From Reyranellaceae bacterium (lineage in GTDB: Bacteria; Pseudomonadota; Alphaproteobacteria; Reyranellales; Reyranellaceae), in NCBI GenBank assembly GCA_022844045.1, contig JALHMM010000057.1, positions 1 through 41,003 of the forward strand: DNA of 41,003 nt, in the 5' to 3' direction. A program made the translations under genes and the position numbers. Positions 17,012 to 24,281 of the stretch are shown one piece after another. The notes under the pieces are model-generated. The model made no database searches, was not told the origin of the DNA, and saw only the letters and a list, made by a program, of their open reading frames with translations. How positions within the stretch are numbered: the stretch's first letter is position 1; every line of letters starts with the position of its first letter.

Positions 17012-17941
17012 ATGACCGTGCCCGACTCGCTGCCCACCCCTGGATTGTCGGGCTACAGCATCTTCGATCCCTCCGATCCGTTCGAGGATCATGTCGGCCC
17101 GATCTACTACCAACGGCGCGATACCGGCGTTCATTGCGTGCTGCCGACGGCGAGCGAGCACACCAATGCCGGCGGCGTCCTGCATGGCGGCGCGATCATG
17201 ACCTTCGCCGACTTCGCGCTCTGCGCCACCTGCGGCCACGCCGCCTCGGGCGGCAAGATGCCGGGCAGCTTCGCCATGACGGTGAGCCTGACCGTGTCGT
17301 TCCTCGAGGCCGGCGCGATCGGCCCGGCCATCGAGTCGATGGGCGAGGCGACACGGGTAACCGGCCGCATGGCCTTTGCGCGCGGCTCGGTGACGCAGAA
17401 CGGCAAGCGGCTGGCCACCTATAGCGGCGTCACACGCCACATCGCGCGCGACAAGGCGATGGGCCGACGCGACGGCGAAGGTCTGACGCGTGTCGCCGGC
17501 GGCACGCGCCCGTCCGGCCCGCCCGATGAAATGCCGGCACCCGAGGGCTATCGCCGCGAGCTGCGCTCCAGCCCCTACCTGCGCCACACCGGTCCGACCT
17601 TCTTCCGCGACGGATCCGAGGGCGTGCATGTGATCCAGCCAACCTTCCAGTACATGCTGAACTCCGGCGCCTCGGTGCATGGCGGCATGCTGATGACCTT
17701 CGCCGACAACGCCCTCTGCACGGCGATCACCTCCAGACTAGGCAAGGCGCCCTCCACCGTAATGTTCACTGCGGAATTCCTGTCGGCAGGCACGGTCGGC
17801 GCGCCACTGGAGAGCACCGTTGACCTGGCGCGCGCCAGCGAGCGCTTCGCCTTCCCCACCGGCACGGTGCTACAGAACGGCACGCCGCTGTTGAACTACA
17901 GCGCCGTCGTCGCCCTGCGCGAGTGGAAGAAGCCGGCATGA
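17012..17941 (+). CDS. Double-hotdog PaaI-type acyl-CoA thioesterase
   Basis: This 309-residue protein is two PaaI-like hotdog domains in tandem (about 15-150 and 175-305) joined by a 25-residue polar linker. Each domain has the catalytic pattern: Asn52, His58 and Asp67 (in GGVLHGGAIMTFAD) in the first, and Asn217, His223 and Asp232 (in GASVHGGMLMTFAD) in the second. Both active sites therefore look intact. PaaI-type enzymes normally are single-domain proteins of about 140 residues that assemble as dimers or tetramers and hydrolyse acyl-CoA. The fusion builds the dimer within one chain. The ATG at 17012 follows AAGAGG. The stop overlaps the next thioesterase start (ATGA), so a third hotdog domain is made from the same message. 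The divergent gene is an enoyl-CoA hydratase. Confidence 0.88.
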   Translation: MTVPDSLPTPGLSGYSIFDPSDPFEDHVGPIYYQRRDTGVHCVLPTASEHTNAGGVLHGGAIMTFADFALCATCGHAASGGKMPGSFAMTVSLTVSFLEAGAIGPAIESMGEATRVTGRMAFARGSVTQNGKRLATYSGVTRHIARDKAMGRRDGEGLTRVAGGTRPSGPPDEMPAPEGYRRELRSSPYLRHTGPTFFRDGSEGVHVIQPTFQYMLNSGASVHGGMLMTFADNALCTAITSRLGKAPSTVMFTAEFLSAGTVGAPLESTVDLARASERFAFPTGTVLQNGTPLLNYSAVVALREWKKPA

Positions 17942-18387
17942 GCGCTGAGCCGATCACCACCGCCGCCGACATCCCCGAGCATTTCGAGCTGCTGCGCGGC
18001 AATGTCGGATTCGGCGCGCTGATCGGCCCGCTCTATCTGCGCAAACCCAAGGAAGGCCGCACCTACGCCTGGGGCTTCCGCGCCACCGAGAAGCATCTCA
18101 ATCCCGCCGGCATCGTGCATGGCGGCATGCTGCTGAGCTTCGCCGATACCTGTCTCGGCGCCCTCGCCTTCTTCGCCGGCGGGAAGACGCTAAGCTCGAC
18201 CGTCGACCTCGCCTCGTCCTTCGTCGCACCCGGCCGTGCCGGCGACTGGATCGAGTGCACCGGCGCTGTCACCCGCGCCACTCGCGATCTCGTCTTTGTC
18301 ACCGGCCGGGTCTATGTCGGCGATCGCACCCTGGTCGACCTCAAGGGCATCTGGAAGATCCTGCGTGCGTCGCAGGAGAAGCGCTGA
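17938..18387 (+). CDS. Single-domain PaaI-type hotdog thioesterase
   Basis: This 149-residue hotdog protein has the PaaI motif NPAGIVHGGMLLSFAD, giving Asn55, His61 and Asp70. Its length is standard for the family. The start overlaps the stop of the double-hotdog gene by four bases (ATGA), so translation is coupled. Hotdog enzymes of this kind cleave CoA thioesters in the cytoplasm, often to free CoA from dead-end acyl intermediates. It may form a homotetramer or pair with the double-domain protein; which acyl group is released is not visible. Confidence 0.88.
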   Translation: MSAEPITTAADIPEHFELLRGNVGFGALIGPLYLRKPKEGRTYAWGFRATEKHLNPAGIVHGGMLLSFADTCLGALAFFAGGKTLSSTVDLASSFVAPGRAGDWIECTGAVTRATRDLVFVTGRVYVGDRTLVDLKGIWKILRASQEKR

Positions 18388-18446
18388 ACGTGTGTCGCTG
18401 AGATCGTTTGGTATTGCAGGCCGCAAGGCTAGCGGTCCCGGTTACG

Positions 18447-18896
18447 TCAGTTTTTAGCGTCGACGGGCGGCCGACGCCGGGCCGGACGGGGCGGCGGGGG
18501 AGGCTCGGCGGGACCTTGCACCCGACTGCAAACCGCCACGATCTGGATGGTGCCGTGTAAGGCGAAGGGACCGACGGCACGCCCGATCGGCACCGCCATC
18601 AACTGCTGCGCGATATTGGCTGGCAGGTCACCAACGCGCAGCCAGTCTTTGGCGCTGACGCTGGCATCTGGCGTGCGTTGCGCGATGCTGCGCAAATCCT
18701 CGCAGTGACTCACTTGATCGACGATACGCTTGGCGTCAGCCGCACGGCGGGCGATTTCTTCAGCAGCGGCGTCGCGCGGCAGCGGGAGCAGCAGTTGCAC
18801 AACATCGATTCTGATGTCCTCTGGCAACTGGCTCGCGGCTGGCGATGCCAGAGCCGCGATCGCCGTGACAAAGGCTAAGGCGAGGACAAGCTTCAT
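18447..18896 (-). CDS. Exported solitary SurA-type parvulin (PPIase) domain protein
   Basis: This 149-residue protein has a Sec signal peptide (residues 1-23, cut near ASPAAS). The mature part reads like one SurA parvulin domain: a strand IDVVQLLLPLP, an Arg/Ala-rich helix (about 40-63), Cys-containing loop VSHCEDLRSIA, the segment DWLRVGDLPANIAQQLMAVPIGRAVGPF, and the closing strand IQIVAVCSR. In SurA this domain is a peptidyl-prolyl isomerase module attached to chaperone helices; here the chaperone part is absent. A proline-rich, basic tail (PPPPPRPARRRPP) ends the protein. It could be a periplasmic isomerase or a substrate-binding remnant. The ATG at 18896 was chosen because it gives a clean signal peptide; an upstream in-frame ATG at 18989 would place 31 residues before it. 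Confidence 0.68.
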   Translation of the reverse strand: MKLVLALAFVTAIAALASPAASQLPEDIRIDVVQLLLPLPRDAAAEEIARRAADAKRIVDQVSHCEDLRSIAQRTPDASVSAKDWLRVGDLPANIAQQLMAVPIGRAVGPFALHGTIQIVAVCSRVQGPAEPPPPPRPARRRPPVDAKN

Positions 18897-19020
18897 GCCC
18901 GATCTCCTGCCACGAAAACCTATCGGCCGCATCTGCGCTATTACATTGTAGTCCAGGTATTCGATTTCCTCCCCTTCGAACGGCTTCACGTTGTTCCTGG
19001 CGTGGGGCGCTTTTCGTGAT

Positions 19021-19692
19021 TCAGGCCGCCGCGGCCATTATGCGTCGGCTGAGTTCGGACCGGCGTAGCGCCAGGAAGCGCCACAGCCGTTCGGAATAGT
19101 CCGACGCCACGGCCGCGCGCACCGATGGGCGCGCGGCGAGGGCCTGCCGCCACATCGGTACCTTTGATGTCGCGGCAAAGACCCCGAAGTCGGCGATCGT
19201 GTCGAAGACATCGAAGTAACGAAACACCGGCCCGAAGGCGGCGTCGACCAGGCTGAACTTCGCGCCGGCGAAATACGGCCCATCGCCCAACGCCTCCTCC
19301 ACCCGCGCGAACTTCGCCGCCAGGGCGTCACGCTTCGCATCGAGCGTCGCCGCGTCGGGCGCCCCGTAGAAACCGGCGATGTCGTTGAGGATCGCCGACG
19401 CGACCTCGACCCAGCCGCGGTGGCGCGCGCGTTCGAAGGCGTCCTCGGGGTGCAGGCGTGGCAACCGCGTCTCGTCGAGGTAGTCGGCGATAATCGCCGA
19501 TTCGAAAAGCGGCTTGCCGTCGACCAGTAGCACCGGTGTCTTGCCCAGGGGCGAGATGGCGCGGAACCAGTCGGGCTTGTTCACCAGATCGATGTCGCGC
19601 CGCTCGAACGGCGCGCCCTTCTCCAGCAACGCGATCGCCGCGCGCTGCACGTAGGGGCAGAGGTGGTGGCTGACGAGGATGAGCTCGGTCAT
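19021..19692 (-). CDS. Glutathione S-transferase family protein
   Basis: This 223-residue protein has an N-terminal thioredoxin-like fold with the SHHLCPYVQRA active-site region and the glutathione-binding segment PLGKTPVLLVDGKPLFESAII (about 49-69), then an all-helical C-terminal domain. The pattern resembles omega/beta-type bacterial enzymes, with a cysteine (Cys12) rather than tyrosine or serine near the N-terminus. It would conjugate or reduce with glutathione in the cytoplasm. It is divergent from a MarR-family regulator; the space between them contains a near-consensus promoter for this gene overlapped by two copies of a putative operator, so it is probably repressed by that regulator and induced by a toxic compound or oxidant. 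Confidence 0.9.
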   Translation of the reverse strand: MTELILVSHHLCPYVQRAAIALLEKGAPFERRDIDLVNKPDWFRAISPLGKTPVLLVDGKPLFESAIIADYLDETRLPRLHPEDAFERARHRGWVEVASAILNDIAGFYGAPDAATLDAKRDALAAKFARVEEALGDGPYFAGAKFSLVDAAFGPVFRYFDVFDTIADFGVFAATSKVPMWRQALAARPSVRAAVASDYSERLWRFLALRRSELSRRIMAAAA

Positions 19693-19708
19693 GGTGGTCT
19701 TTCAATAA

Positions 19709-19761
19709 TTCAATATTGAACTATATAGATGCCATTGCTTCAATTTTCAACTATGTACATG
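19709..19761. promoter_or_regulatory. Duplicated MarR operator in the GST/MarR divergent region
   Basis: Two 23-bp direct repeats lie 30 bp apart (19709-19731 and 19739-19761), identical at 19 of 23 positions. The first begins with the perfect 12-bp dyad TTCAATATTGAA, the second with the near-dyad TTCAATTTTCAA. The 30-bp period (about three helical turns) puts both on one face of the DNA. The stretch is strikingly AT-rich against its surroundings. Assignment to the adjacent MarR regulator is by position. Confidence 0.6.
19722..19750 (-). promoter_or_regulatory. Sigma-70-like promoter of the GST gene
   Basis: On the minus strand, TTGAAA (19745-19750) and TATATA (19722-19727) are separated by exactly 17 bases. 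Transcription would start near 19715, giving a leader of about 22 bases before the ATG at 19692. Both boxes overlap the putative MarR sites, which fits repression by steric block. Confidence 0.65.
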
Positions 19762-19770
19762 ATAGCCGCC

Positions 19771-20202
19771 ATGACCGCGACGGACGCTTGGCCGCTCTTC
19801 CTGCGCGCGCATGCGGCGCTGACCGATGCCATTGGGGCGCGGCTGTCGGCGGCCGGCCTGCCGTCACTGCTGTGGTACGACGCGCTGTGGGCGCTGGAGC
19901 GCGCGCCGGGCCGGCGTCTGCGCATGGGCGAGCTCGCCGAGGCGATGGTGCTCAGCCGCAGCCATCTGACGCATCTGATCGGCCAATTGGAGAAGGCGGG
20001 CCTTGTGCGTCGCAGCCGCAGCCCAGAGGACGGTCGCGGCGCCTATGCCGGACTGACCGACAAGGGTGCCGCCCTGCGCGCGCGCATGTGGCCGGTCTAT
20101 CGCGCGGCTATCGACGAGCTGTTCATCAGCCGCTTGAGTCCCGCGCGGGCTCGAACGATGGCGGCGGGCTTCCGTCGCCTGTTGGCCGGCCTGCGCGAAT
20201 AG
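19771..20202 (+). CDS. MarR-family transcriptional regulator
   Basis: This 143-residue protein has a winged helix-turn-helix: MGELAEAMVLSRSHLTHLIG (about 52-71) followed by a wing EDGRGAYAGLTDKG. Flanking helices should form the dimer interface. MarR proteins usually repress a divergent gene and themselves, and let go when a ligand or oxidant binds. In-frame ATG codons are present at 19729, 19753, 19759 and 19771; none has a good ribosome site. I take 19771 because the earlier ones lie within the operator repeat and add residues without homology, but a leaderless start at 19753 or 19759 is possible. Its target is probably the divergent GST gene and its own promoter. Confidence 0.85.
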   Translation: MTATDAWPLFLRAHAALTDAIGARLSAAGLPSLLWYDALWALERAPGRRLRMGELAEAMVLSRSHLTHLIGQLEKAGLVRRSRSPEDGRGAYAGLTDKGAALRARMWPVYRAAIDELFISRLSPARARTMAAGFRRLLAGLRE

Positions 20203-20358
20203 AACGACGACCGTCGCCGCGCTAACGATTCGGCGGCCGGCAAGTAATCGGCAATGCCCCTGCCCCATTCTCCTTGATACCGCCACGTACGAACCGCGGC
20301 CGCGCCTCAAACGCCTTCGATGCTCCCGCTCGCCTGATGTGAAAGGGAGAAATCACGA

Positions 20359-21486
20359 ATGAGGCCACTCAGCGCGCGTATCAGGATCAACGCATTGGCG
20401 GCTTTGGCCGCCGGCATCGCCTTCCCGGCGGCACGAATAGGCGATGTCTGGGCCGCCGATCTCAGGGCGACCGACTACAGGCTCTCAGGGCCCTACACCC
20501 ACGGCAATCTCACCCTCTACATGATCCACGGCAAGCCCGGCGACACCGGCAAGCCGCCGCTCACCCTGCAGGAGGCGCTGCAGAAGGGCTTCGTGCGCGT
20601 GCGCGAGACCGGCAACGTCGATCAGCTCGAGATCGAGAACGTCGGCGACCAGGACATCTTCGTGCAGGCCGGCGACATCGTGAAGGGTGGCAAGCAGGAC
20701 CGCGTCGTGCAGCTTGACCTGGTGCTGGCGCCGCGCTCGGGCCGAATCCCGCTGGCGGCGTTCTGCGTCGAGGCGGGTCGCTGGGCGGCGCGCGGCACTG
20801 AGGACGTCAAGCAATTCTCCAGCGCCACCACGTCGCTGCCCTCCAAGGATCTGAAGCTCGCCGCGCGTGGCGTGCCGGCCAAGCCCGATGCGCGACCCGA
20901 TCCCATACCCGATCCGCGCGATCCGAACGCCCGTCGTCAAACCGCGCGCAATGCGCCGGCCGACAGCCAGGGCCGCGTCTGGGCCGGTGTCGCCGAGATG
21001 CAGCGCAAGCTCAGCGACACGGTCCAGGCACCGATCGCCGCGCCGGCCTCGGCCAGCAGCCTGCAGCTCTCGCTGGAGAATCAGAAGCTTCAGGCGACGA
21101 TCAAGGAGACGGTCGCGGCGCTGACGCCGTCGATCGACAAGGAGCCGGACGTCATCGGCTATGTCTTCGCCATCAACGGCAAGATCAACAGCGCCGAGGT
21201 CTACGGCTCCGGCCAGCTGTTTCGCAAGATGTGGCCCAAGCTGCTGCACGCCAGCGCGGTCGAAGCGCTGTCGGAACGCAAGGGCGCCAACGGCGAGGCG
21301 GCGCCGACCGTCGAGGCGGTGCGTGCCTTCCTGGTCGATGCCGAAGCGGGGCAGGCGCGAGAACGCCGCCTGCCGGCTGACATGGCGCTGACGACCCGCG
21401 ATACGCCCAAAGCGGTGGTGTTCGAAAGCCGCAAAGCCAACGCTCCCGCCGCGGCGCCGGTGCGCCGCAGCTATGTGAGCAAGTGA
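20359..21486 (+). CDS. Exported DUF6569 (ARPP-1) family protein
   Basis: This 375-residue protein has a likely signal peptide (about residues 1-33, ending in WAADL) and a domain whose central part reads GDIVKGGKQDRVVQLDLVLA and SGRIPLAAFCVEAGRW (about 105-142), typical of DUF6569. The second half includes a Pro/Asp/Arg-rich linker (about 172-198) and a helical segment. The molecular role of this family is not established. The start at 20359 follows AAAGGGAG at a somewhat long distance. It ends six bases before a palindromic repeat that separates it from a convergent crotonase gene. The neighbouring MarR gene is co-directional but 156 bp away, so a separate transcript is likely. Confidence 0.75.
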   Translation: MRPLSARIRINALAALAAGIAFPAARIGDVWAADLRATDYRLSGPYTHGNLTLYMIHGKPGDTGKPPLTLQEALQKGFVRVRETGNVDQLEIENVGDQDIFVQAGDIVKGGKQDRVVQLDLVLAPRSGRIPLAAFCVEAGRWAARGTEDVKQFSSATTSLPSKDLKLAARGVPAKPDARPDPIPDPRDPNARRQTARNAPADSQGRVWAGVAEMQRKLSDTVQAPIAAPASASSLQLSLENQKLQATIKETVAALTPSIDKEPDVIGYVFAINGKINSAEVYGSGQLFRKMWPKLLHASAVEALSERKGANGEAAPTVEAVRAFLVDAEAGQARERRLPADMALTTRDTPKAVVFESRKANAPAAAPVRRSYVSK

Positions 21487-21491
21487 TAAAC

Positions 21492-21636
21492 TACCTTCTC
21501 CCGCTGGCGGGGGAAGGTGCCCGAAGGGCGGATGGGGGTGGACGGCATAGCGGCCAGCCACGACGATGAGAGTTGCCGCACCAACCACCCCCATCCGGCG
21601 CTTCGCGCCACGTTCCCCCGCCAGCAGGGGAAGGTA
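21492..21636. repeat. Palindromic intergenic repeat, relative of the 15.9 kb element
   Basis: Arms at 21492-21541 and 21585-21636 are imperfect inverted repeats of each other and share the same blocks as the 15.9 kb element: gggggaaggtgcccgaagg, ggatgggggtgg and the matching ccacccccatccg. Each arm tip also contains a hairpin (ccttctcccgc / gcgggggaagg type). It fills the gap between the stop of the DUF6569 gene (21486) and that of the convergent crotonase (21644), leaving 5-7 bp each side, the same placement as the first copy. Confidence 0.85.
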
Positions 21637-21643
21637 GAAGACG

Positions 21644-22477
21644 TCATACCGTTTTGCGCAGATCGAGATCGGCGAACCGCGGCGCGCGCTTTTCGCGTGT
21701 CGCGGTGAAGGCCTCGGGCATGTCCGCGCCGTGGATGAACGCGGCGTTCCACACGCTCATGTAGTTCAGCGCCTCGTCGACCGAGTGATCGCGCGCGTAG
21801 TTGATCATCTCTTTGCTGCCGTAGACCGCCAGCGGCGACTTGGCGGCGATGGTGCGCGCGATCGCCATCACGCCGTCGAGCATCTCGGCCTGGGTGGCGT
21901 AGACCGTGTTGACCAACCCGGCGCGCAGCGCCTCCTGGGCGGGGAGCGCGCGGCCGGTATAGGCCAACTCACGCACCAGGCCCTGCGGGATCAGATGCGG
22001 CAGGCGTTGCAGGGTGCCGACATCGGCGGTCATGCCGAGATCGATTTCCTTGATGGTGAAGAAGGCGTCGGCCGTGCAGTAGCGCATGTCGCAGGCCGAG
22101 ATCATGTCGACGCCGCCACCGATGCAACCGCCCTGCACCGCCGCCAGCACCGGCACGCGGACCTTCTCCATGACGCTGAACGATTCCTGGTAGGCCAGCA
22201 GGCCCCGGCGGAAGCGCTCGCGCCGGCGGGCCGGGTCGGCTTCCTCGGCGACGATCGAGCCGAAGACCGAGAGGTCCATGCCGGCCGTGAAATGTGGGCC
22301 GGTCGAGGAGATCACCGCCACCCGCGCCTCGGCGCGCTCCTCGCCGATGGCGACGGCGAAGACGTGGCGGATCTCCTCCCAGAACGCCCGGGTCATGGAA
22401 TTGCGCTTGTCGGGCCGGTTCAGGCGGATATGCGCGACATGGTCGCGGACGTCGAAATCGAAGGTCGTATAGGCCAC
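21644..22477 (-). CDS. Crotonase-family protein, dienoyl-CoA isomerase-like
   Basis: This 277-residue crotonase has HFTAGMDLSVF in the first oxyanion-hole region and GGCIGGGVDMISACDMRY in the second. Its segment IKEIDLGMTADVGTLQRLPH closely follows the delta3,5-delta2,4-dienoyl-CoA isomerase pattern, in which an Asp and a Glu shift double bonds during oxidation of unsaturated fatty acids. That makes an isomerase role more likely than simple hydration. I place the start at a GTG (22477) because GGGAGG lies five bases before it; an in-frame ATG at 22510 adds 11 residues without homology and lies upstream of the ribosome site. It is convergent with the DUF6569 gene across a palindromic repeat. 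Confidence 0.85.
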   Translation of the reverse strand: MAYTTFDFDVRDHVAHIRLNRPDKRNSMTRAFWEEIRHVFAVAIGEERAEARVAVISSTGPHFTAGMDLSVFGSIVAEEADPARRRERFRRGLLAYQESFSVMEKVRVPVLAAVQGGCIGGGVDMISACDMRYCTADAFFTIKEIDLGMTADVGTLQRLPHLIPQGLVRELAYTGRALPAQEALRAGLVNTVYATQAEMLDGVMAIARTIAAKSPLAVYGSKEMINYARDHSVDEALNYMSVWNAAFIHGADMPEAFTATREKRAPRFADLDLRKTV

Positions 22478-22556
22478 TTTATCCTCCCGGCCGGGACAGG
22501 GTTGAACCATCGGGGGGTGTATGGCATACCCCCGGCCGCCGTACGAACTGAGAGCT

Positions 22557-22631
22557 GCTGCGGTAGCTCAGTGGTAGAGCACACCCTTGGTAAGGGTGAG
22601 GTCGAGAGTTCAATCCTCTCTCGCAGCACCA
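22557..22631 (+). tRNA. tRNA-Thr (anticodon GGU)
   Basis: All four arms fold. The acceptor is gctgcgg (22557-22563) with tcgcagc (22621-22627), the D arm is gctc/gagc, and the anticodon stem is caccc/gggtg (22582-22586, 22594-22598) with loop ttggtaa, so the anticodon is GGT. The T arm is gagag/ctctc with loop ttcaatc. The CCA end is encoded. It reads ACC and ACU codons. The gene ends only four bases before the stop of the convergent small exported protein gene. Confidence 0.96.
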
Positions 22632-22635
22632 GTTC

Positions 22636-23004
22636 TCAGCTCGATGGCCCGCCCGTGATGAAGCAGAAGACCTTGCCGTAGAGTTCGCACAGGTGCGTGC
22701 CCCGGTCGGGCGTCGGCATCGTGATGATCTTCCCCTTGGGCACCACCAGCCAGTCCCGGCCGTCCCAGACCCGCCAGAAGCCGTCCTCGCCCATATAGGA
22801 TGGCGCCGGCCGGCAGTCGCCGACCTGGCCGTCGGTCGAGCCGTTGCAGCAGCGCGTGCCGGTGTCGGGCTGGCGCAAGTCCTTGTACCAGTCGTGATGC
22901 TGGGCGTGGCCGTCGCCGTGGCGGCCGGAATGCTGCGCGACCGCTGTCGTCCACGGACTGAGCAGTACACTGACGAGCACGATCGACGGTATACGGACGC
23001 TCAT
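22636..23004 (-). CDS. Small exported cysteine-containing protein of unknown function
   Basis: This 122-residue protein has a signal peptide (residues 1-23, cut near TAVAQ) and a His-rich start of the mature chain (HSGRHGDGHAQHH). Five cysteines follow: a CCNG pair, one in GDCRP, and two near the C-terminus (HLCELYG and VFCFITGG), which suggests disulfides in the periplasm. Aromatic residues cluster in GFWRVWDGRDWLVVPKG. I do not recognise a characterised family, though proteins with CCNG...DCRP are common in alphaproteobacteria. The His-rich tract might bind a metal. It is convergent with tRNA-Thr, with its stop four bases from the tRNA end. Confidence 0.75.
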   Translation of the reverse strand: MSVRIPSIVLVSVLLSPWTTAVAQHSGRHGDGHAQHHDWYKDLRQPDTGTRCCNGSTDGQVGDCRPAPSYMGEDGFWRVWDGRDWLVVPKGKIITMPTPDRGTHLCELYGKVFCFITGGPSS

Positions 23005-23068
23005 GCGCTTCCCCCGCAGGGCCGGCCTTGGCGACCCGCGAAGAGTAGCGTCTTTCAGGGGGGCAGTC

Positions 23069-24157
23069 TCAGTCTTCGCGGGGATGGTTGGTAAAGCGGG
23101 CGTTACCGAGACCCGTGCCGATGGTCAGCACGCCCCAATGCTTCTTGTCCTTCATTGCCGGCACCGCACTCAGGCCCTGCACCACGGCGTCGTTGTGCAT
23201 GACGATGACCGGCTCATGATTGCCGATCTTGGGCAGCACCAAACTGGTGGGCAGGTGGAAGTCGTCGGCCTCCCAGTTGCCCGGCAGGTTCTGGCCACCG
23301 CTCAGGATCTTGCCGCTCTCGTCGATCAGGCCCGGACAGGCGATGCCGAGGAAAGGCGCCAGCCGAACCTTGCCCGCTTCGGCACGCTCGATCAGCTCGA
23401 CGATCATCTTGGTTAGCCGCTTCACCGTCTCCTCGCGTGTCGGTTTGTCGTCGGCGTGCCGCCAGTGGCGCAGCTTCCACACCTTTGCCTTCGCCAGGCT
23501 GTCCTTCTTGGTAAGGTTCAGCTCGACTACACCGACACGCAAATTTGTCCCGCCGATGTCGACCGCAAGGATCGCGTCGTGCCCTGCCAAAACCCACGAC
23601 GGCGCGAGTTGGACGGCGCCCACAAGGCCGGCTTCGTCGGGATCGTGCTCGATCGGCCGGAGTTCGACCTCGATCCCCTCAGCCACCAGGAGCAGCTCGG
23701 CACGGCCCATCGCCAGCCGGCCGATATGGCTGGCGCTCAGGCCGCCCCCGATCACGATGCTCTCCGTGCCTTTCCAGTCTTTCGAGCGCAGGAAGCGGCG
23801 CACGACGGCGGCCAGTTCGCCGGCGAACTCCTCGATCACGGTATGCACGAGGCCGGCGGCCTTGGGATCGTCGCCCGCCAGCATCTTGTCCATGTCCGCC
23901 TTGCGAATGTCTTCGGTAGGCGTGTCGCCGAAGGGGTCGTCGCCCTGCTCCCTGACCAGCTCGCGCCAGTCTTTGAGGATGGCCCGAAAAGCCCGGCCGC
24001 TGGCCCGATCGCCGACAAAGCCTTCCTCGTCACGAAGTTCCTCGTTGTAGGTGTCGACCATCAAGGCCGGCAGGCTCTTCGCCGCGTGAGCCAGGATCGG
24101 CGCTGGAGGCGAGGCGGCTTCCTGGCTCAGCGTCTTCCTGTCCTTCTTTGGCGACAT
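23069..24157 (-). CDS. ROK-type sugar kinase fold with circularly permuted motif order
   Basis: The protein has 362 residues. Residues 195-362 match the N-terminal half of ROK kinases: the phosphate-1 motif DIGGTNLRVGVVE (200-212), IACPGLID, the catalytic-type HNDAVVQGLSA, and the phosphate-2 motif GTGLGNARF at the very end. Residues 100-190 match the C-terminal half: a long helix, then SIVIGGGLS (about 133-141) and HDPDEAGLVGAVQLA (171-185). The normal order is therefore swapped, as in a circular permutation. The CxCGxxGC zinc cluster and the ExGH sugar-binding motif are not seen, so the sugar specificity or activity may be altered. The ATG at 24157 follows GGAGGGA with a six-base gap; an upstream in-frame start overlaps the catalase promoter region. 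Divergent from catalase. Confidence 0.8.
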   Translation of the reverse strand: MSPKKDRKTLSQEAASPPAPILAHAAKSLPALMVDTYNEELRDEEGFVGDRASGRAFRAILKDWRELVREQGDDPFGDTPTEDIRKADMDKMLAGDDPKAAGLVHTVIEEFAGELAAVVRRFLRSKDWKGTESIVIGGGLSASHIGRLAMGRAELLLVAEGIEVELRPIEHDPDEAGLVGAVQLAPSWVLAGHDAILAVDIGGTNLRVGVVELNLTKKDSLAKAKVWKLRHWRHADDKPTREETVKRLTKMIVELIERAEAGKVRLAPFLGIACPGLIDESGKILSGGQNLPGNWEADDFHLPTSLVLPKIGNHEPVIVMHNDAVVQGLSAVPAMKDKKHWGVLTIGTGLGNARFTNHPRED

Positions 24158-24281
24158 CGCCGTTCCCTCCGTGCAGCCGTTGCCAACGGCCCACCAGGGC
24201 GGCGGTTGCGGCGATCGGTTCACGATGCGCGGAACCCGTCCCACAACGCTTCGTTCCATGCACAACGAGATGGAGCGACGG

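Noticed and set aside
22557..22631. tRNA-Thr as an integration site of a genomic island
   Set aside because: No integrase is nearby and I found no second copy of the tRNA 3' end in the window.
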